A DNA stretch of 64,000 nucleotides from Ornithodoros turicata (Eukaryota > Arthropoda > Arachnida > Ixodida > Argasidae): contig NC_088201.1 in NCBI RefSeq assembly GCF_037126465.1, positions 233,811,406 through 233,875,405 of the forward strand. Direction: 5' to 3'. This document shows, in pieces, positions 42,757-54,521 of this stretch (its first letter is position 1; each line of letters opens with the position of its first letter). Both the position numbers and the translations under genes were made by a program. The notes under the pieces were generated by a model, which was not told where the DNA came from, did not search any database, and worked only from the letters and a program-made list of their open reading frames with translations.

Positions 42757-42876
42757 TTACGAACCAACGCTGATGTCCAATAATTCGAAGTCAACAGCGT
42801 CACACTCAAGCGAAGCAGCGGACAGCGGGTTCTTATGTGGCGCGGCCCAAATGTCAATGCCGTCTGCTGTCGCCAT
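42757..42876 (-). CDS. 39-codon ORF in a possible TIR element
   Basis: ATG at 42876 (caacATGGCGAC) opens MATADGIDIWAAPHKN and ends LLDISVGS with TAA at 42757. The flanks contain CACGTGGT, GTCACGTGACC and GGGTTACC words like those in the Harbinger-like element at 37170, so it may be another carried first exon. Function unknown. Confidence 0.3.
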   Translation of the reverse strand: MATADGIDIWAAPHKNPLSAASLECDAVDFELLDISVGS

Positions 42877-43229
42877 GTTGAGAATCGTACTCGCGCCCGT
42901 ACCACAACCTACCCGAGGGTTACCTTACTCCCGTGGTCACGTGGTACAACTCTGTCACGTGACCGACTCCTACTCGACGGTTAGTTGTGGACCGTACCCT
43001 TTGTAGCAGACGAACAATGTTGGGTGACGTCACAGTAACTTCCTCGGCGCGAACCGCTGTGCGCTTTGGATGTTGGTTTCGGTTTCGCGTTGTCATCATT
43101 TACGAATTAATTAATCGCACGAAACGAATGCGAATCTTTATGCGAATGTTGTATTCGGTATCAAGGGAGCGATCTGTGTTTGGCATAATGTTCACCCCTT
43201 TTTTTTATTCTTGCGAAGTCTCCCTTTAA

Positions 43230-44057
43230 AGGGACCATGAAATGATTTTCGAGAAATCTGAGTACTCTGCAGGAAACCGTTCACATGATCCATCACTATC
43301 GTACACACATCGACTATTGGCCGTATTCAGTACAACGGAGGCGCAGTTATCAGACAAAAATAGCAGGGCGTGACCGCTGGATATATGCCTTCGAAGTGGG
43401 CTTACGTCATCGCCATCCAATCCTTTCAACCAACTGTGAACGACGAGGAGGACACACCCCGCCGGACCACGTGGGTGCATGGTTTCGGTTTGGACAACAC
43501 CGACGTTGTATATCTCCCTTCGAAATCACTTGAAATATGGCGAAAGGCAAATTATCAGCAATGGAGGAAGAGGTTATGCGACGCACACAGCGTCTATGGA
43601 TCGTTTGGTACGCAGCAGCTCAAAAAATGACACCGACGAAGGTTTGTTCTGACGAAGATGAAGTTAAAAGGGGAAAACGTGCTCCGGTAACCATGCTGAC
43701 AGTCAACGGCTATATTACATTTCTCGTAGGGTTCTGTCTAAACGGTTAGTTACAATCTTGTCTCCAAGTCAAATTAAAATATATTTCATGACGAAGTACA
43801 CAAGCTTGTTTGAAAATTTCGCACTTTGCTCACAAAAGCCCGTCCGCGAATCGGCAACATGTTCTGTGTATGATGTCACGGCCAGTTCGCCTCGGAGGCG
43901 GGCCGTAGCAGCTGCTGTTCATGCCTGTGGTAAATATCGAATATTTTCTATATTTGTACGATTTTCAACTTAATATTTCACAGCTAGTGAATGCTTTAGT
44001 ACAGGGGAAGTAATTAAAAATGATCGTGAGCTTGTCAAATATCGTTTCATGGTCCCT
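43230..44057. mobile_element. 828-bp element with TTAA target site
   Basis: Ends AGGGACCATGAAA and its inverse, flanked by TTAA (43226-43229 and 44058-44061), the piggyBac-type target. Contains one ATG-start frame (43537). Non-autonomous. Confidence 0.7.
43537..43749 (+). CDS. short ORF inside the TTAA element
   Basis: ATG at 43537 (tgaaATGGCGAA) opens MAKGKLSAMEEEVMRRTQR and continues to a stop at 43749. A possible donor (AAG followed by GTTTGT) lies at about 43640. Basic and acidic residues at the start suggest a nuclear protein, but no family is recognised. Confidence 0.35.
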   Translation: MAKGKLSAMEEEVMRRTQRLWIVWYAAAQKMTPTKVCSDEDEVKRGKRAPVTMLTVNGYITFLVGFCLNG

Positions 44058-44169
44058 TTAAGGTCAGCGCCTCTGTTTCTTTTCCCGTGTGAGGGCTTTC
44101 TTCTTTCGAAGTCGGTAAGCCTGGCTCCCTCGGGGGATAGGGGGAATTAGGAATTGAAAGGGTAACCGT

Positions 44170-44500
44170 AGAGGATTTCGATGCTGGGCGGGCGTTTCCA
44201 TGTGGGCAATCCGTCTTGAGACCCCTGAACAGATGTCTTCCGGACGATACTCAGAACCAATCAGCGACCCTGGACCCTCTAGCGTCAGGGCCAGGTACTT
44301 CTCTCCACCGTCGTTGCGCACGGTCGCTTATTTGTGCCGTACGTTTAACCCAATTTCTGCGATCATCGCTCCTTTTACTGGACAGCTTACCGTTTTGTAT
44401 AGAACAAAGACAGGGTGCTAAAAATGACTTCAGGGCTACCGTAAATTATTTGGGTTCAGTGTGAAACGATACTGGTAATCAATATGCTTTATTTTGTATT
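44170..44500. repeat. block duplicated at 58250-58500
   Basis: Downstream of the GMC exon; shares GACGATACT, ACCAATCA and GTGAAACGAT(A)CTGG-type blocks with 58290-58490 at about 75% by eye. Two minus-strand frames share PGSLIGS(E/Q)YR, which looks coincidental to the repeat. Confidence 0.5.
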
Positions 44501-44569
44501 TTTACTGTATGGTTTTCTTTGCCCTCTCAAACTTCGTGTCAGGTGACTGCCTTGTTGGGATACATCGCG

Positions 44570-44723
44570 CTAAGGTGCTATTTGACCTAGATTGTGCTCT
44601 TCGATGATCATGTCGGACGCCTTGGCTGCGATGGCATACACCGTTGCCATGATATTCCCCGACACGACGCTTGGCATAATGGAAGCATCCACAACTCGAA
44701 GGTTCTGCAGGCCACCTCGAACT
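44570..44723 (-). CDS. last exon of a GMC oxidoreductase
   Basis: After an acceptor (tttcag, ending 44724) the frame reads VRG, then [33 protein letters not shown] and [10 protein letters not shown], with TAG at 44570-44572. The [11 protein letters not shown]...SGN......IAEKASDMI block is the C-terminal signature of FAD-dependent glucose-methanol-choline oxidoreductases such as glucose dehydrogenase. The block carries the FAD/substrate-proximal segment. SGN is kept, but the usual N-x-x-T after it is changed to IMATV. No other exon of the gene is seen in the window; the rest must lie at higher coordinates behind a long intron, or the copy is a fragment. Confidence 0.75.
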
Positions 44724-44929
44724 CTGAAACAGTATTATTAAGTGCACGTTACTTATATGAACACGTTATAATAATAATTATTTATTTATTTGGTCACAAA
44801 ATTTACCGAAGACAGCGACAAAAAGTCACACCGTGACTTGAAGAGGTCACTGTTCTCGTAGAGCATCATCACATATTATTTTATTTACGAAAGGAGTGCG
44901 AGAAGGTGTAATGCGTGTTGCTTGGGACA

Positions 44930-45021
44930 GAACATGATTAAGAGCGCGGAGGGACAGGGACAAACAACTGAACTCCCCCCTGTGTGTCTGTCCCTGTCCC
45001 TCCGTGTTCTTAATCATGTTC
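44930..45021. repeat. short foldback (about 30-bp arms)
   Basis: Inverted arms (GAACATGATTAAGAGCGCGG, then AGGGACAGGGAC, and complement) around a spacer with CCCCCCTGTGTGTCTGTCCC. Third member of the small foldback type. Confidence 0.75.
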
Positions 45022-45448
45022 TTTTTTTTCTTACAGAAAATTGAGGTATTACGACGCTGCACCCTACAAAAAAAAGGAAAAACAGAAACAAAAGGATACA
45101 CTTAATCAACGCACTTCTTAACTTGTAAAATATTTCCCTAACAGATTTCCTTGTGTGGCTCCTAGTAAGTTAATGGAAATGTTATTTAACAATGTAGGCA
45201 CAGCATGTTGTATCTGTTGTTCACCATATGATGATCTACATTTTAGAATGTTCCATTCATGCTGATGACGATCAAAGTATGCATATATAGCAGGTGAGAG
45301 GGTGGCGATATTAAGCAGAACAGGGTCCGCTTCCGTCGTGGCTATAGAATATGGTTACAGCCTTAGCGAAGTCACTAGGGTATTCTGCGCGGTTATGCCA
45401 ATGCGGAAATTACTTCCGAAGTCTGTTAAACGATTTCTATATACACGG

Positions 45449-46341
45449 TGTTTTTTCTAAATACAGATTTCTCATAAAAAAAACTATAAGAGCTATAGAT
45501 ATCTGTATTCACTTCTATTATGGCCGGCGGACGTTCTTGGCCATCTGTTGCTCAACCGTTGAATGAATACTAACCTAAAAATCGTTAATTAACCTTTTTT
45601 TCTTTGTTATAAGAGCTACAGGGTCGTGAAAACTTCAGGTCCCTTCGGTCACCTGATATCTTTACCGTTTTCAGAACAAAAGTCCGTTCGATAGATCGCC
45701 CACGAAAAAATCGTAAAATAACACATTTTTTTTTCTTTATTTTGCTCATTGCGCATCTTCGGAGACGCGTCTTTCCTTCACCCCTATTGTGAGAGGGTGA
45801 AAGAGCGCAGTTCCGCCCCATGCGTGGAAGATGAGCTCAACTTGCGGAAACGAAACTAAAACGCAAGCATCGGGTGACGCTATCCAAACTGCCCTTATCT
45901 TGGGTTGCATTTTCTGTTTTCGTTTCACCTTCTTCCAGGTCGCTAGAGGGGATAGTGTGCTCTTTCACCCTCTCACATTACGGGTGAATGAAAGACACGT
46001 CTCAGAAAATGCGCAATGAACAAAATAAGGAAAAAATCGTGTTCACTCACGAATTTTTTGCCAGCGATCTAATGAACGGATTTCTGTTTGATTTCAGGTG
46101 AACCAGAGGACCAGATATTCTCATTGGGACGACCTTGTAGCTTTTTTAATGAAAAACTTAATTAACAATTTTTACGTAATTAGCCATTCGACGGTTGAGC
46201 AACAGATGGCTCAGTACGTCCGCCGGCCCAGAGAGGCGGCGGAATATGGGCGGATATTAAGAAAGGCGGCAATAGAAGTGAAAACAAGATGTTTATAGCC
46301 CTAATAGTTTTTGTTATGAAAAAATCTGTATAGAAAAAGGC
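45449..46341. mobile_element. 893-bp foldback element with long arms
   Basis: Left arm (45449-45790) and right arm (about 45960-46341) are imperfect inverted copies. They share TTTTTCTA.ACAGATTT ends, ACTATAAGAGCTATAG, GGCCGGCGGACGTTC, CATCTGTTGCTCAACCGT and TTAATTAAC. The loop is about 170 bp. Part of the same element lies at 60340-61063. Confidence 0.8.
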
Positions 46342-46344
46342 GCC

Positions 46345-47529
46345 CTCTATAACTCCATCGTAGCATCACATATAGTGTATTGTTATCTAGTCTCGGGGTA
46401 AACACCGCATAACAATTTATACATCTTTATACATCGCATACATTCATTATTTATATTGCAAAACATGTATCTTCCTACCATTGTTAATCTGCATTACGAC
46501 CATCAAACTGGTTCGCTTTTTTGAGATGATTAACATAAGATACATCAACTTTATTCATTCAGGCTCTACAATACACTGACGGGGCTTACCGACTACTTCC
46601 CAAGTGTGAACGTTCCTTAGTAAAACATGGACTACACCCACTCTGCTTATATTTTACTGCTTTTCTGCTATATATTTCTTACATTTATCTCTGTCGCCTT
46701 CTCTACACATCACAACACGACGCAAAACGACGCAACGGCATCTGGCGGATGTAAAGGAAAGTTACTGCTCTGAGGCCGGAAGACGCAAAGGAATGAACAC
46801 AATACAAGCGGCAAGGTGCCGCAGAAGGTGAGAATTCGAAATATTGAAATGTCGCAGTCCTCGATATCACGATACGAGTACAGCAATGTCAATATTTCAG
46901 TATTTAATTACTTTCCAACACACGTCTTCTGTTCTGTGTTGTTCATCAGTCCCAATCGTTTGTTGGACTTGATCCTGGCAATTTATAACATAATTACGTA
47001 TCCATAATTGATACAGTACGCCCTATTATTCTGATCGTCAACGTCAACGATATGCCCCATTCTTTCGATGCTGATCTGAATCATTGTTTAAGCAGGACGC
47101 GTTCCCTAGGATGATGTCCTTTATGGCGTCCCTTTATTTGAATACATCTGTCTACAGGCGTAATCTGTGCCTAATCACTTGGTGCAGAAACATCGTGCGT
47201 GAACGAAAAGAAAACAGCAAGACGCGGATATGGGAGCGGAACACTAAACATCAAAACAGTATGGAGTGCACCTCGAACAAGAGCATGCGCAGCGGCGCCT
47301 GCTTCTCCCAGCCTCATCTATCATGTTGTGACGTCAAATCATCCGAACATTTTTATTGGCTCTCGACAACCGTGTTCTACGGCGCGCTAGGAAGGCGACC
47401 GTTTATTTCCTCTCCCTTACATGCAGCTAGGGTGTACAACAGCAAACAGAGAGACGATTGCACGCCCGGCATTATTGGCCCGGTGATGTGACGTCGCAGG
47501 CTGGCAGCCGAGGGAAATCGGAAGGGAAC
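46345..47529. other. no gene seen
   Basis: AT-rich without recognised repeats or domains. A 135-codon plus-strand frame at 47084-47491 shows no domain or conserved copy. Confidence 0.35.
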
Positions 47530-47667
47530 AAATGACGTCATAGTGTTCGCCAGCGCCATCAATTTTGATAGAGTTGAACTGCGCTCGAAGCTAGGGGGCG
47601 AACAAGGTCGCGTCCGAAAGCCACGGTCTTGCGAGGATTACGATGGTCCCTGATAGCGACGCGACCT
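47530..47667. repeat. dispersed repeat (copy of 11040-11180)
   Basis: Second copy of the 11040 repeat; it ends exactly where duplicated unit 2 begins (GACGCGACCT then AAATGTTAATTATG). Confidence 0.55.
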
Positions 47668-47702
47668 AAATGTTAATTATGAAACATCCTAACAGGCTGC
47701 AG

Positions 47703-47785
47703 TTTTCCTTGTTGCTCGACGGGTAAACAGGGGTAGCTGACGTGCAAGGCGGTTCAGGGCTAATGGGTGTTTCGTTTGACTGCAT
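47703..47785 (-). pseudogene. N-terminal stub of a GH18 gene, unit 2
   Basis: ATG at 47785 and 27 codons matching the start of copy A, with the same break as in unit 1. Confidence 0.85.
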
Positions 47786-48924
47786 TATATCACCGGCCGT
47801 GTTTTTGCGAAAACTGGAAATATAGGGTGTCAGACAAGGCGTGTCAGATGGGGCGTGTTCAGTTTGCTGTCGTCCTCTTCTTTCTCAGCTCTGTCCGTTC
47901 TCCTTCCACGTTATGGCGTGGGGTTACAACATTTTTCGATACAACTCTTACCAGCTGCCTGCTTCAGAATTTTTTGTCTTACAGAGACGTTTCGAGGGGG
48001 ACTCAAGGGAGGGGGAACGAGCCGTCCCCTTTTCTTAGAGTGGGCGCAAGAGGACGGAAACCAGGATACGGTAACGTATCGTAATAATATGACAGTCGAG
48101 AGATGCATTCAATATAGAACTCAAAATGATATTCTTCACTATTTCGCATTGATCATTTAGGGCATTTCTGCTGAGCTGTCCAGCGCAGGACATTGATGCA
48201 GAATAATTTTCGTGCAATGTGCGTGTAATAAAAATAGGAGCAGTGCATGTGCAAATTTTAATTTTTGGAGTCAGTCATTTGCAATCAGTGCAAATACAGC
48301 ATTGTTCTGCCAATTGTTGTACAATCCGTTTTGGAAAAGCGCTCCTCGAATGTCGAAGGGACGGCGGCGTATCACGCTTTTTTTTTTTGGTTCCAGTGGA
48401 AGTTAGTCCTGGATAGATCGTCTTCTGATTTTAATAGTTCGTGGCTCTACGTCGCGAGACAACTGTGATGATTGATCATGAAGGACGCCACGGTCGTCAG
48501 TCTGCTGATTAATTTCGCCCACCTGGGGGGTTTGTTCACGTGACCTAAATGACGTGTTCCGACTATTACGCCTTCGCATGACGCCATGCAAGATAACCCT
48601 TTTCAGATCTTGACATTTATTCAAGATGTTGCGAAATCACCCACGAAGTCAGTGGCAAGGAGAGACGAAGACAGGCAGAACACATCACAGGCCAACTGCT
48701 GACTGACTTATGGAATATTTATTAACGGCACGAAGCATCAATCAACAAAAGATAAAAGCGCCGTAAACAGTTGCATGTTATAGAAAAACCCAACATATAA
48801 ATACGACTATTCACTGTACGCCAACTGAAGGTACTCTGCATCTAGCACCCCGTACCGCAGATCGCTAGATGTAGAGAAGGTACTGTGCTGGACAAAAGCC
48901 TACGGAACATGCTTCGGCGCATTT

Positions 48925-49133
48925 GGCGGTGGTGATGATGATAGGGCTTGCCGTTGTCGGCCTCCCGTAAGTGGGCAACGTCACGACTGACGCCCTGGGG
49001 AAATGTGCGTCCTTGGCCGACTTCTAGGGGAACTGTGCCGACATATGTCTGAAAGCGTCTGAGGAAAACCCAGGAAAAACCCCAGACAGCACAGCCGGCA
49101 CCGGGATTCGAACCCGGGTACCTCCCAGTCTCT
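48925..49133 (-). mobile_element. 5'-truncated SINE, unit 2
   Basis: Minus strand: begins inside the tRNA part (GACTGGGAGGTACCCGGG, B box GGTTCGAATCC) and continues through the body to the TATCATCATCACCACC tail. GCGCATTT flanks both sides. Same target as 22135-22255 but longer; unit 1 is empty here. Confidence 0.85.
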
Positions 49134-49485
49134 GCGCATTTCTTCCTCCATGTGGCACGCTAGCAGCCAATGGTATCGTACGGACTTACAAACAGGTGAC
49201 TGGGTTACTTAGTCACATATTTGTAACTCGCCGTAGGGTACCATTCGCTGCTAGCGTTTCATTCTGACGAAGGAATGCGCTAGAGCCTGTTCCGTAAACT
49301 TCTGTCCAGCACAGTACCTTCAGTACAGGGAATTCTTCGACAACTGTTCACATTATTTTATTACAGTTTGTGTTTCAGCTTTCATGTCATTAATAAATCT
49401 TACAGTCGAGACTCAGCAATTGCCCTGCGTGCTATTCTTTATCCCCTGCGTGGTGCTTTTATACCAACACGGTCGGTTTTTCTAT

Positions 49486-50024
49486 GGGTGCGTTTTTTAT
49501 TCTACCCGGGTAACTCGGGGGGTAACCCTTACTGGGCGAAAAAGAGAGGGTGACGGAAGTGACGTCATAACCTAGCGGCGAAAATTCAACTCTCGTCGCT
49601 CGAGGGTTACTCTGGGTACGTACACTCACTGACCCAGCTCAGCAGGTGAGTAGCAGAGGGTTATGACGTCACACGACGTCAAGTGAAATTCCGCGTCTTT
49701 TAACTTTCGGATTCCGAGCATATTTCGGTGGCTTCAGCACGACTGTTGTTTCGTTGGATGCATGCCTTTTTCTTCCTTCATCATCATCATCTTCCCCTTC
49801 GTCAAATGCGTCAAGCAGCGCAAGTGCCGCAACTTCTACAATCATGTCCTCGTCAAAAACGTCGTCTGCCTCTGCCGCCATGTTCGCTGAGACGGGCGGG
49901 CGTAACTCGTAATGGGCGAAAATTTCTAAACGGGGGTACCCACCCACAGGTCACGTGACATCTCACTCGAGTGACGTGGTGCGTAACCTCGGGATTACCC
50001 GGGTGGAATAAAAAAAACGCACCC
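49486..50024. mobile_element. Harbinger-like element, unit 2
   Basis: 539-bp copy of 37170-37713 with the same ends and TAT flanks. Confidence 0.85.
49669..49881 (-). CDS. short acidic ORF, unit 2 copy
   Basis: ATG at 49881; reads MAAEADDVFDEDMIVEVAAL and DAFDEGEDDDDEGRKRH, with one extra Asp codon. A compensating upstream/downstream indel pair keeps the frame to the same final residues (SLDVV). Two in-frame changes between copies suggest little or no recent frame loss. Confidence 0.4.
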   Translation of the reverse strand: MAAEADDVFDEDMIVEVAALALLDAFDEGEDDDDEGRKRHASNETTVVLKPPKYARNPKVKRRGISLDVV

Positions 50025-51392
50025 TATTATAAGTGATATGAAAAGTTCCACGACTCTTCCAAATCCACGAAACACGAGTTGGTGTTGTTGCCATAGAACG
50101 TATGGCCCTAAGCACTCCTGAGTGTGGCACTGAGGAGTACTAAACACGACATGTTGGTTTGTGGTCCTCCTCATTCTGCCTTCCACTGATGACGTGGCCT
50201 GTATGGGGTACGAAACGTCTGTTTTTCCTGTTATGTCAGTTCCGAGTTATTCTTTCGGAGTATTTTTGATAAACACGACACGTATCTTATTTTTTTTTTA
50301 AATAAAAATCAACCGCCACTCGAAAACTCGGTACGCAAAATAGAGGGTGTTTATTTTTAGCGTTTACATAATATTTATTTTTAAAAAAACTATGACACCA
50401 GCTTAGACGTCGTTTGTCCAGTTGAGTTCTACGGCCGGGCGGACACCCTCTCGAAGATCGTGTGCAACTACGAAATGATTAATGAGCCAAAATTGATTAA
50501 TTAATTTTTTTAGTTAGGGGATTTCGATCGAAAGCGAGATGGCAGATTGACAGATTATCCTCGTTGCAAGCCCTTCCACGTTTAATAAATGCTGAAAAAA
50601 CGCATGTGCGTTTAAATATCCATCCTCAAATTTTTATATGCAAATGAGCCGGAACCGAAACCGCGACGACCGGGAGCGCGGGGAGTACAGCGCTCATTTC
50701 ACGTTAGATGGTCACGTGCTTTGGAGCGATGAAGATGATTGGAGTACGTGCCGCTCAGCTGTCCAGACAAACCGCTTTGCGACCCGGATGAGCCTTCGTC
50801 GGAGAGGGTGATCCGCTCCCCAGGCGCAATTTTTCGGTTTCGGCTCATTTGCGTATCGCACATTCGTAGATTGATATTTTAACGCGCCTGCGTGTTTCAG
50901 GATTTTTTAAACGTGGAATGGCGTTCAACGACGATAGTCAATCAATCTGCTATCTCTCTTTTGCACGAAATTCTCAATTAAAAGTTAATTTTTGAATTTC
51001 AGGTAATTAGTCATCTGGTAGTGACGTACTCTCTTCAAGAGATGTTGTCGGCCTGGTCGAAGAACTCAAATACAAGACAACATCTATGCTGCTGCCATAG
51101 TTCTTTTTATAGCAATGCTTTAAAGTATCAAAATAAACACCTGGTATAAAAGCCACCAGAGAGCCTTCCAGGAATTTTCCAAATAACGCTCAGAACATCA
51201 CAGGGTTCTTGAAGGTGAGGTACCGTCATCGTGACGTCATCGTGACGACTTTCCTAGCGACAGCACGTCCTGCGATTCGCGCTCTTCCTCACGTTGGATG
51301 CCTACTAGCAGTTACGCCGATCAGATAGAAATTGCTTCTTGAGACACAATGTTGCCAGTCGAAAAACAGATTGTGGGCCTTATCCCGTTGTA

Positions 51393-51790
51393 CAGGGTGT
51401 ATGCTATAAAAGGTCAGTGACATTTTCGCGCGTGACACTGTATCCATTTGAGAGACGGACTTGTGCTGCCATACAGTGAATCACTTATGCCAGAGAAACC
51501 TACGAAAAAATTGTGGTTACCATTCACTGCGTAATAAAGTAAACACGGCCACGGAAACTTTCGTCTTCATGTGTTTCCTATGCGCAATACCGATGGATGG
51601 AGGTGAAAGTTTGCATGGTCATATTTATTTTATTACACAATGCTAGGTAACCACAATCGTTTCGTAGGTTCCTCTAGCATAAATGATTCACTTTGAGGCA
51701 GAGAAAGTCTTTTCGTGATAGAGGTATAGCATCAAGGAGGTATCACTTTTTGCACGAAAATGTGACTCACCTTTTATAGCATACACCCTG
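51393..51790. mobile_element. TA-target MITE, unit 2
   Basis: Copy of 39074-39471 at the orthologous position with TA on both sides; the insertion predates the duplication of units 1 and 2. Confidence 0.92.
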
Positions 51791-52371
51791 TATTTCTCAA
51801 GAGTAGAAATTCAGTTTAGGACACCGCTGTGTCAGCCACAGGAGCAATATCGTAGGAAGGTACAGTCTCAAACACGTGGGATGCAACGACGTCAATTTGA
51901 GAGGATTCTGATGACGCGAGATTAATACCGATATCACACGTACGGACAGTTTTCAATGTTAATTGGAACCAATGGTCAATAACATGCGCGTACTCTCACT
52001 TTCGAAGCGGTAAATGCGAACAAGTGCAAAAGCAATACAAAAATGTCATTCTAAATTATACACTATATGTTCCTCTCAACTCGCATTTAATTATACAATG
52101 TTATCATGTTACCTGTCGTTCGGCACCCCTTCTAATAAATGCGACCGATGCGGTCGCCCCCTCGGTCCTCCTTAGAAACGTATTCGTAAGACAAAAAGTG
52201 CCGAATCAAGCAGCTTGTATCAGCAGCTTCAACAAACTTTGTGCGTACGACGCTACGACGTAGAAGAAGAGCGTGCACAGCTCAAGACGAAGAAGACACA
52301 GCAACGAGCGTTCCATCTGAAGCGTTTTGTCTCACACCCTTTTCCAGTCTTCGCACAGAGACGGCCCTGAC

Positions 52372-53950
52372 ATGATGCAGTCGAACGAAAGATGCATTAG
52401 CCCTGATCCTCAAGGCACGTCACCTAGTCCTGTTCACCCGTCGAGCAACAAGGAAACAACGTCTGGTGAAGTTTCAGGAAGTCCCCAGTCCCGCCAGGAC
52501 ACTGCCCCTTCTTCTGCGCACAGTGGAAGATCCTCTGAGCCTGCATCACACTTCGGGTCAATGCCTGTCAGAAGTCCTCCCTTCTACTCGCTGAGGAGTT
52601 TGGAGACGCCCGAAGAAAGCGAACCATACCCAGAAAGAGAAAACGACAACTTATTATATGTCTGGGTATTTTGCACCATAATATGTAGCCTTATGGTTCT
52701 ACCCACCGGAATCATCTTCCTTCAGTTCCTCCGCAACGTCGAAACTGCGAGCGTGACACCTTTGACCAAAGCTCCCACGAACCATCCTTCGACGTCCAGA
52801 TTTGACCACGTCACGGTTCCGGAGCATTGGGACGGACTGCCAGCAACGTGTTTGGAGAGCGCCGCAATCTCCGACAATATCGCCGACGTAGCCGACTACG
52901 ACATCGTACGGGACAACATCAGCGAGCCCAGTAAGGACGTCGTATTTTGCTGCGTTTACAACAACAGCCGTTTCCGAAAACCGAAACGATACGACTACCT
53001 GCCGAAGCACGTACCATTCCATCTCTGCTCTTGCTTGATCTACTGGTCAGTGGGCATCGACGCTGGTCAGCTGGTCAGTAGGGTTCCCAGTTTCGATCAC
53101 TATTACGGTCTTCGACAGCTTGGATCACTCAGACGGAAGTGAACAGGATCCTGCTCTCAGTGGGAGGATATCCTGAGGACAGCTTCAGTTCGCGCGGCTC
53201 GGTTGGGACAAGGGAATGAGGCAAGGATCGCCGTAGACATCCTGGACACCGTCCTTCGTTTTCACCTGGATGGCGTCAACATACATTGGGTGTATCCCGA
53301 GGACGATTGCGGACTACCAACCGACGGAGAGACGCTTGCTGACCTCCTAGACAGACTGAAAGAACTGTTCATCTCAATGCCCGAGTTGGACGGCATTTCA
53401 ATATTACAGTGATGCTACCAGGAACCGCAAGTGAAGCTCGACAACATTTCAATATCTCTATCCTTCGTGATAAGTTGATACCCTGTTCTTCGACACGAAG
53501 ATTTCGACGTTTCCCCCTGGTAAATATTTCGCTCAGCGGTGTTTGCAGGCCAGGAAGAGTTTCGATGCAGTCTGGAAGGCAATCAGCGCTCTGGCACCAG
53601 GAATGTTTGCTTCAGCGTCAGCCTGCTCTTTGAAGCCGCTTACACGGGAAACGTACCGGGTGTACCGGACGAAATATCCAATCAAAGAGGCAAAGCTGCG
53701 CTGTTTTGAGTTTTGTACACTAGTTTTGTCTAGATACACGGCCTTTACTGACTGCGAGGCGTACTGGCATCTGGGAGGACCACAGAGCAGGGTCTTCTTC
53801 GTTGAGTCCCTGGCGTCCATGAAACATAAATTTTCGAAAGCAAGATGCGTCCTGGTGTACGACATCGACTTCGACGATTTTAACGGAACGTGTCCGTCGC
53901 CGTTTCGGCAAGACTATGGACTACACAGGATCTGGAAAGCGACGATTTAG
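52372..53950 (+). pseudogene. GH18-like membrane protein, copy D (frameshifted)
   Basis: Start ATG ATG at 52372 as in copy C, and the first 257 codons are open through QLGSLRRK. Then at least seven single- or double-base indels follow relative to copy C. These are near 53142 (GG to G), 53186, 53218 (two bases), 53370, 53474, 53603 and 53705 (one T gained). All other sequence, including the DGVNIHWVYPED block and the final TAG at 53948-53950, is preserved at very high identity. Most indels are in short homopolymers. It may be a real young pseudogene, but uncorrected long-read errors are equally possible. If the indels are errors, D is a third intact gene. Confidence 0.85.
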
Positions 53951-54151
53951 TCGAATAAACCGATAGGATAGAAGGAGCCACGTCAATCAATACTACTACC
54001 GTACCGTTTCACGGGCATTCTACGTTATCTCCAATAAGCCATGGTGGGTTTTAAGTTCAGAACTTGCACTCGTACAAGTAAACAAATAAATTAGATAAAA
54101 ATCCTCTGCCTGTCCTGTAGTTCTAGTTTACGTATGCGGATGTAATGAGCA

Positions 54152-54521
54152 CCCTAGCAGCACAATGTACGCAAAGTCGAGTGCAATAGGGGTGGACGGT
54201 ATGTGTCTCATCAATGTTTCTTTAATGTCAGGAGTCTGTTTCAAGGCCTTCCATTCTACCCGTCCACCCCCATTGCACTTTTTTTTCAGTACGTAACATA
54301 AAAACGGTTAGGAGCAACTAATATTTATTCGAACAAGAACTTTCGTGCAAGAGACTGCACTTCTCAGGTTGCACTTCTTCAGGTTCTTGCACGAAAGTTC
54401 TTGTCGAATAAATATTAGTTGCTCCTAACCGTTTTTCATGTTACGTGTGTGATTCCCTCTTCGCGGGCTCCTTGACAGTGTTTTATTTTGTTTTGTTTTT
54501 CAGTACATTGTGCTGCTTGGG
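54152..54521. mobile_element. foldback element, unit 2
   Basis: Copy of 41831-42200; the inner palindrome is disturbed by single-base losses (for example TTGTCGAATAA near 54402). Confidence 0.75.

Noticed and set aside
47084..47491. 135-codon plus-strand frame
   Set aside because: No recognisable domain, no conserved second copy, no start context.
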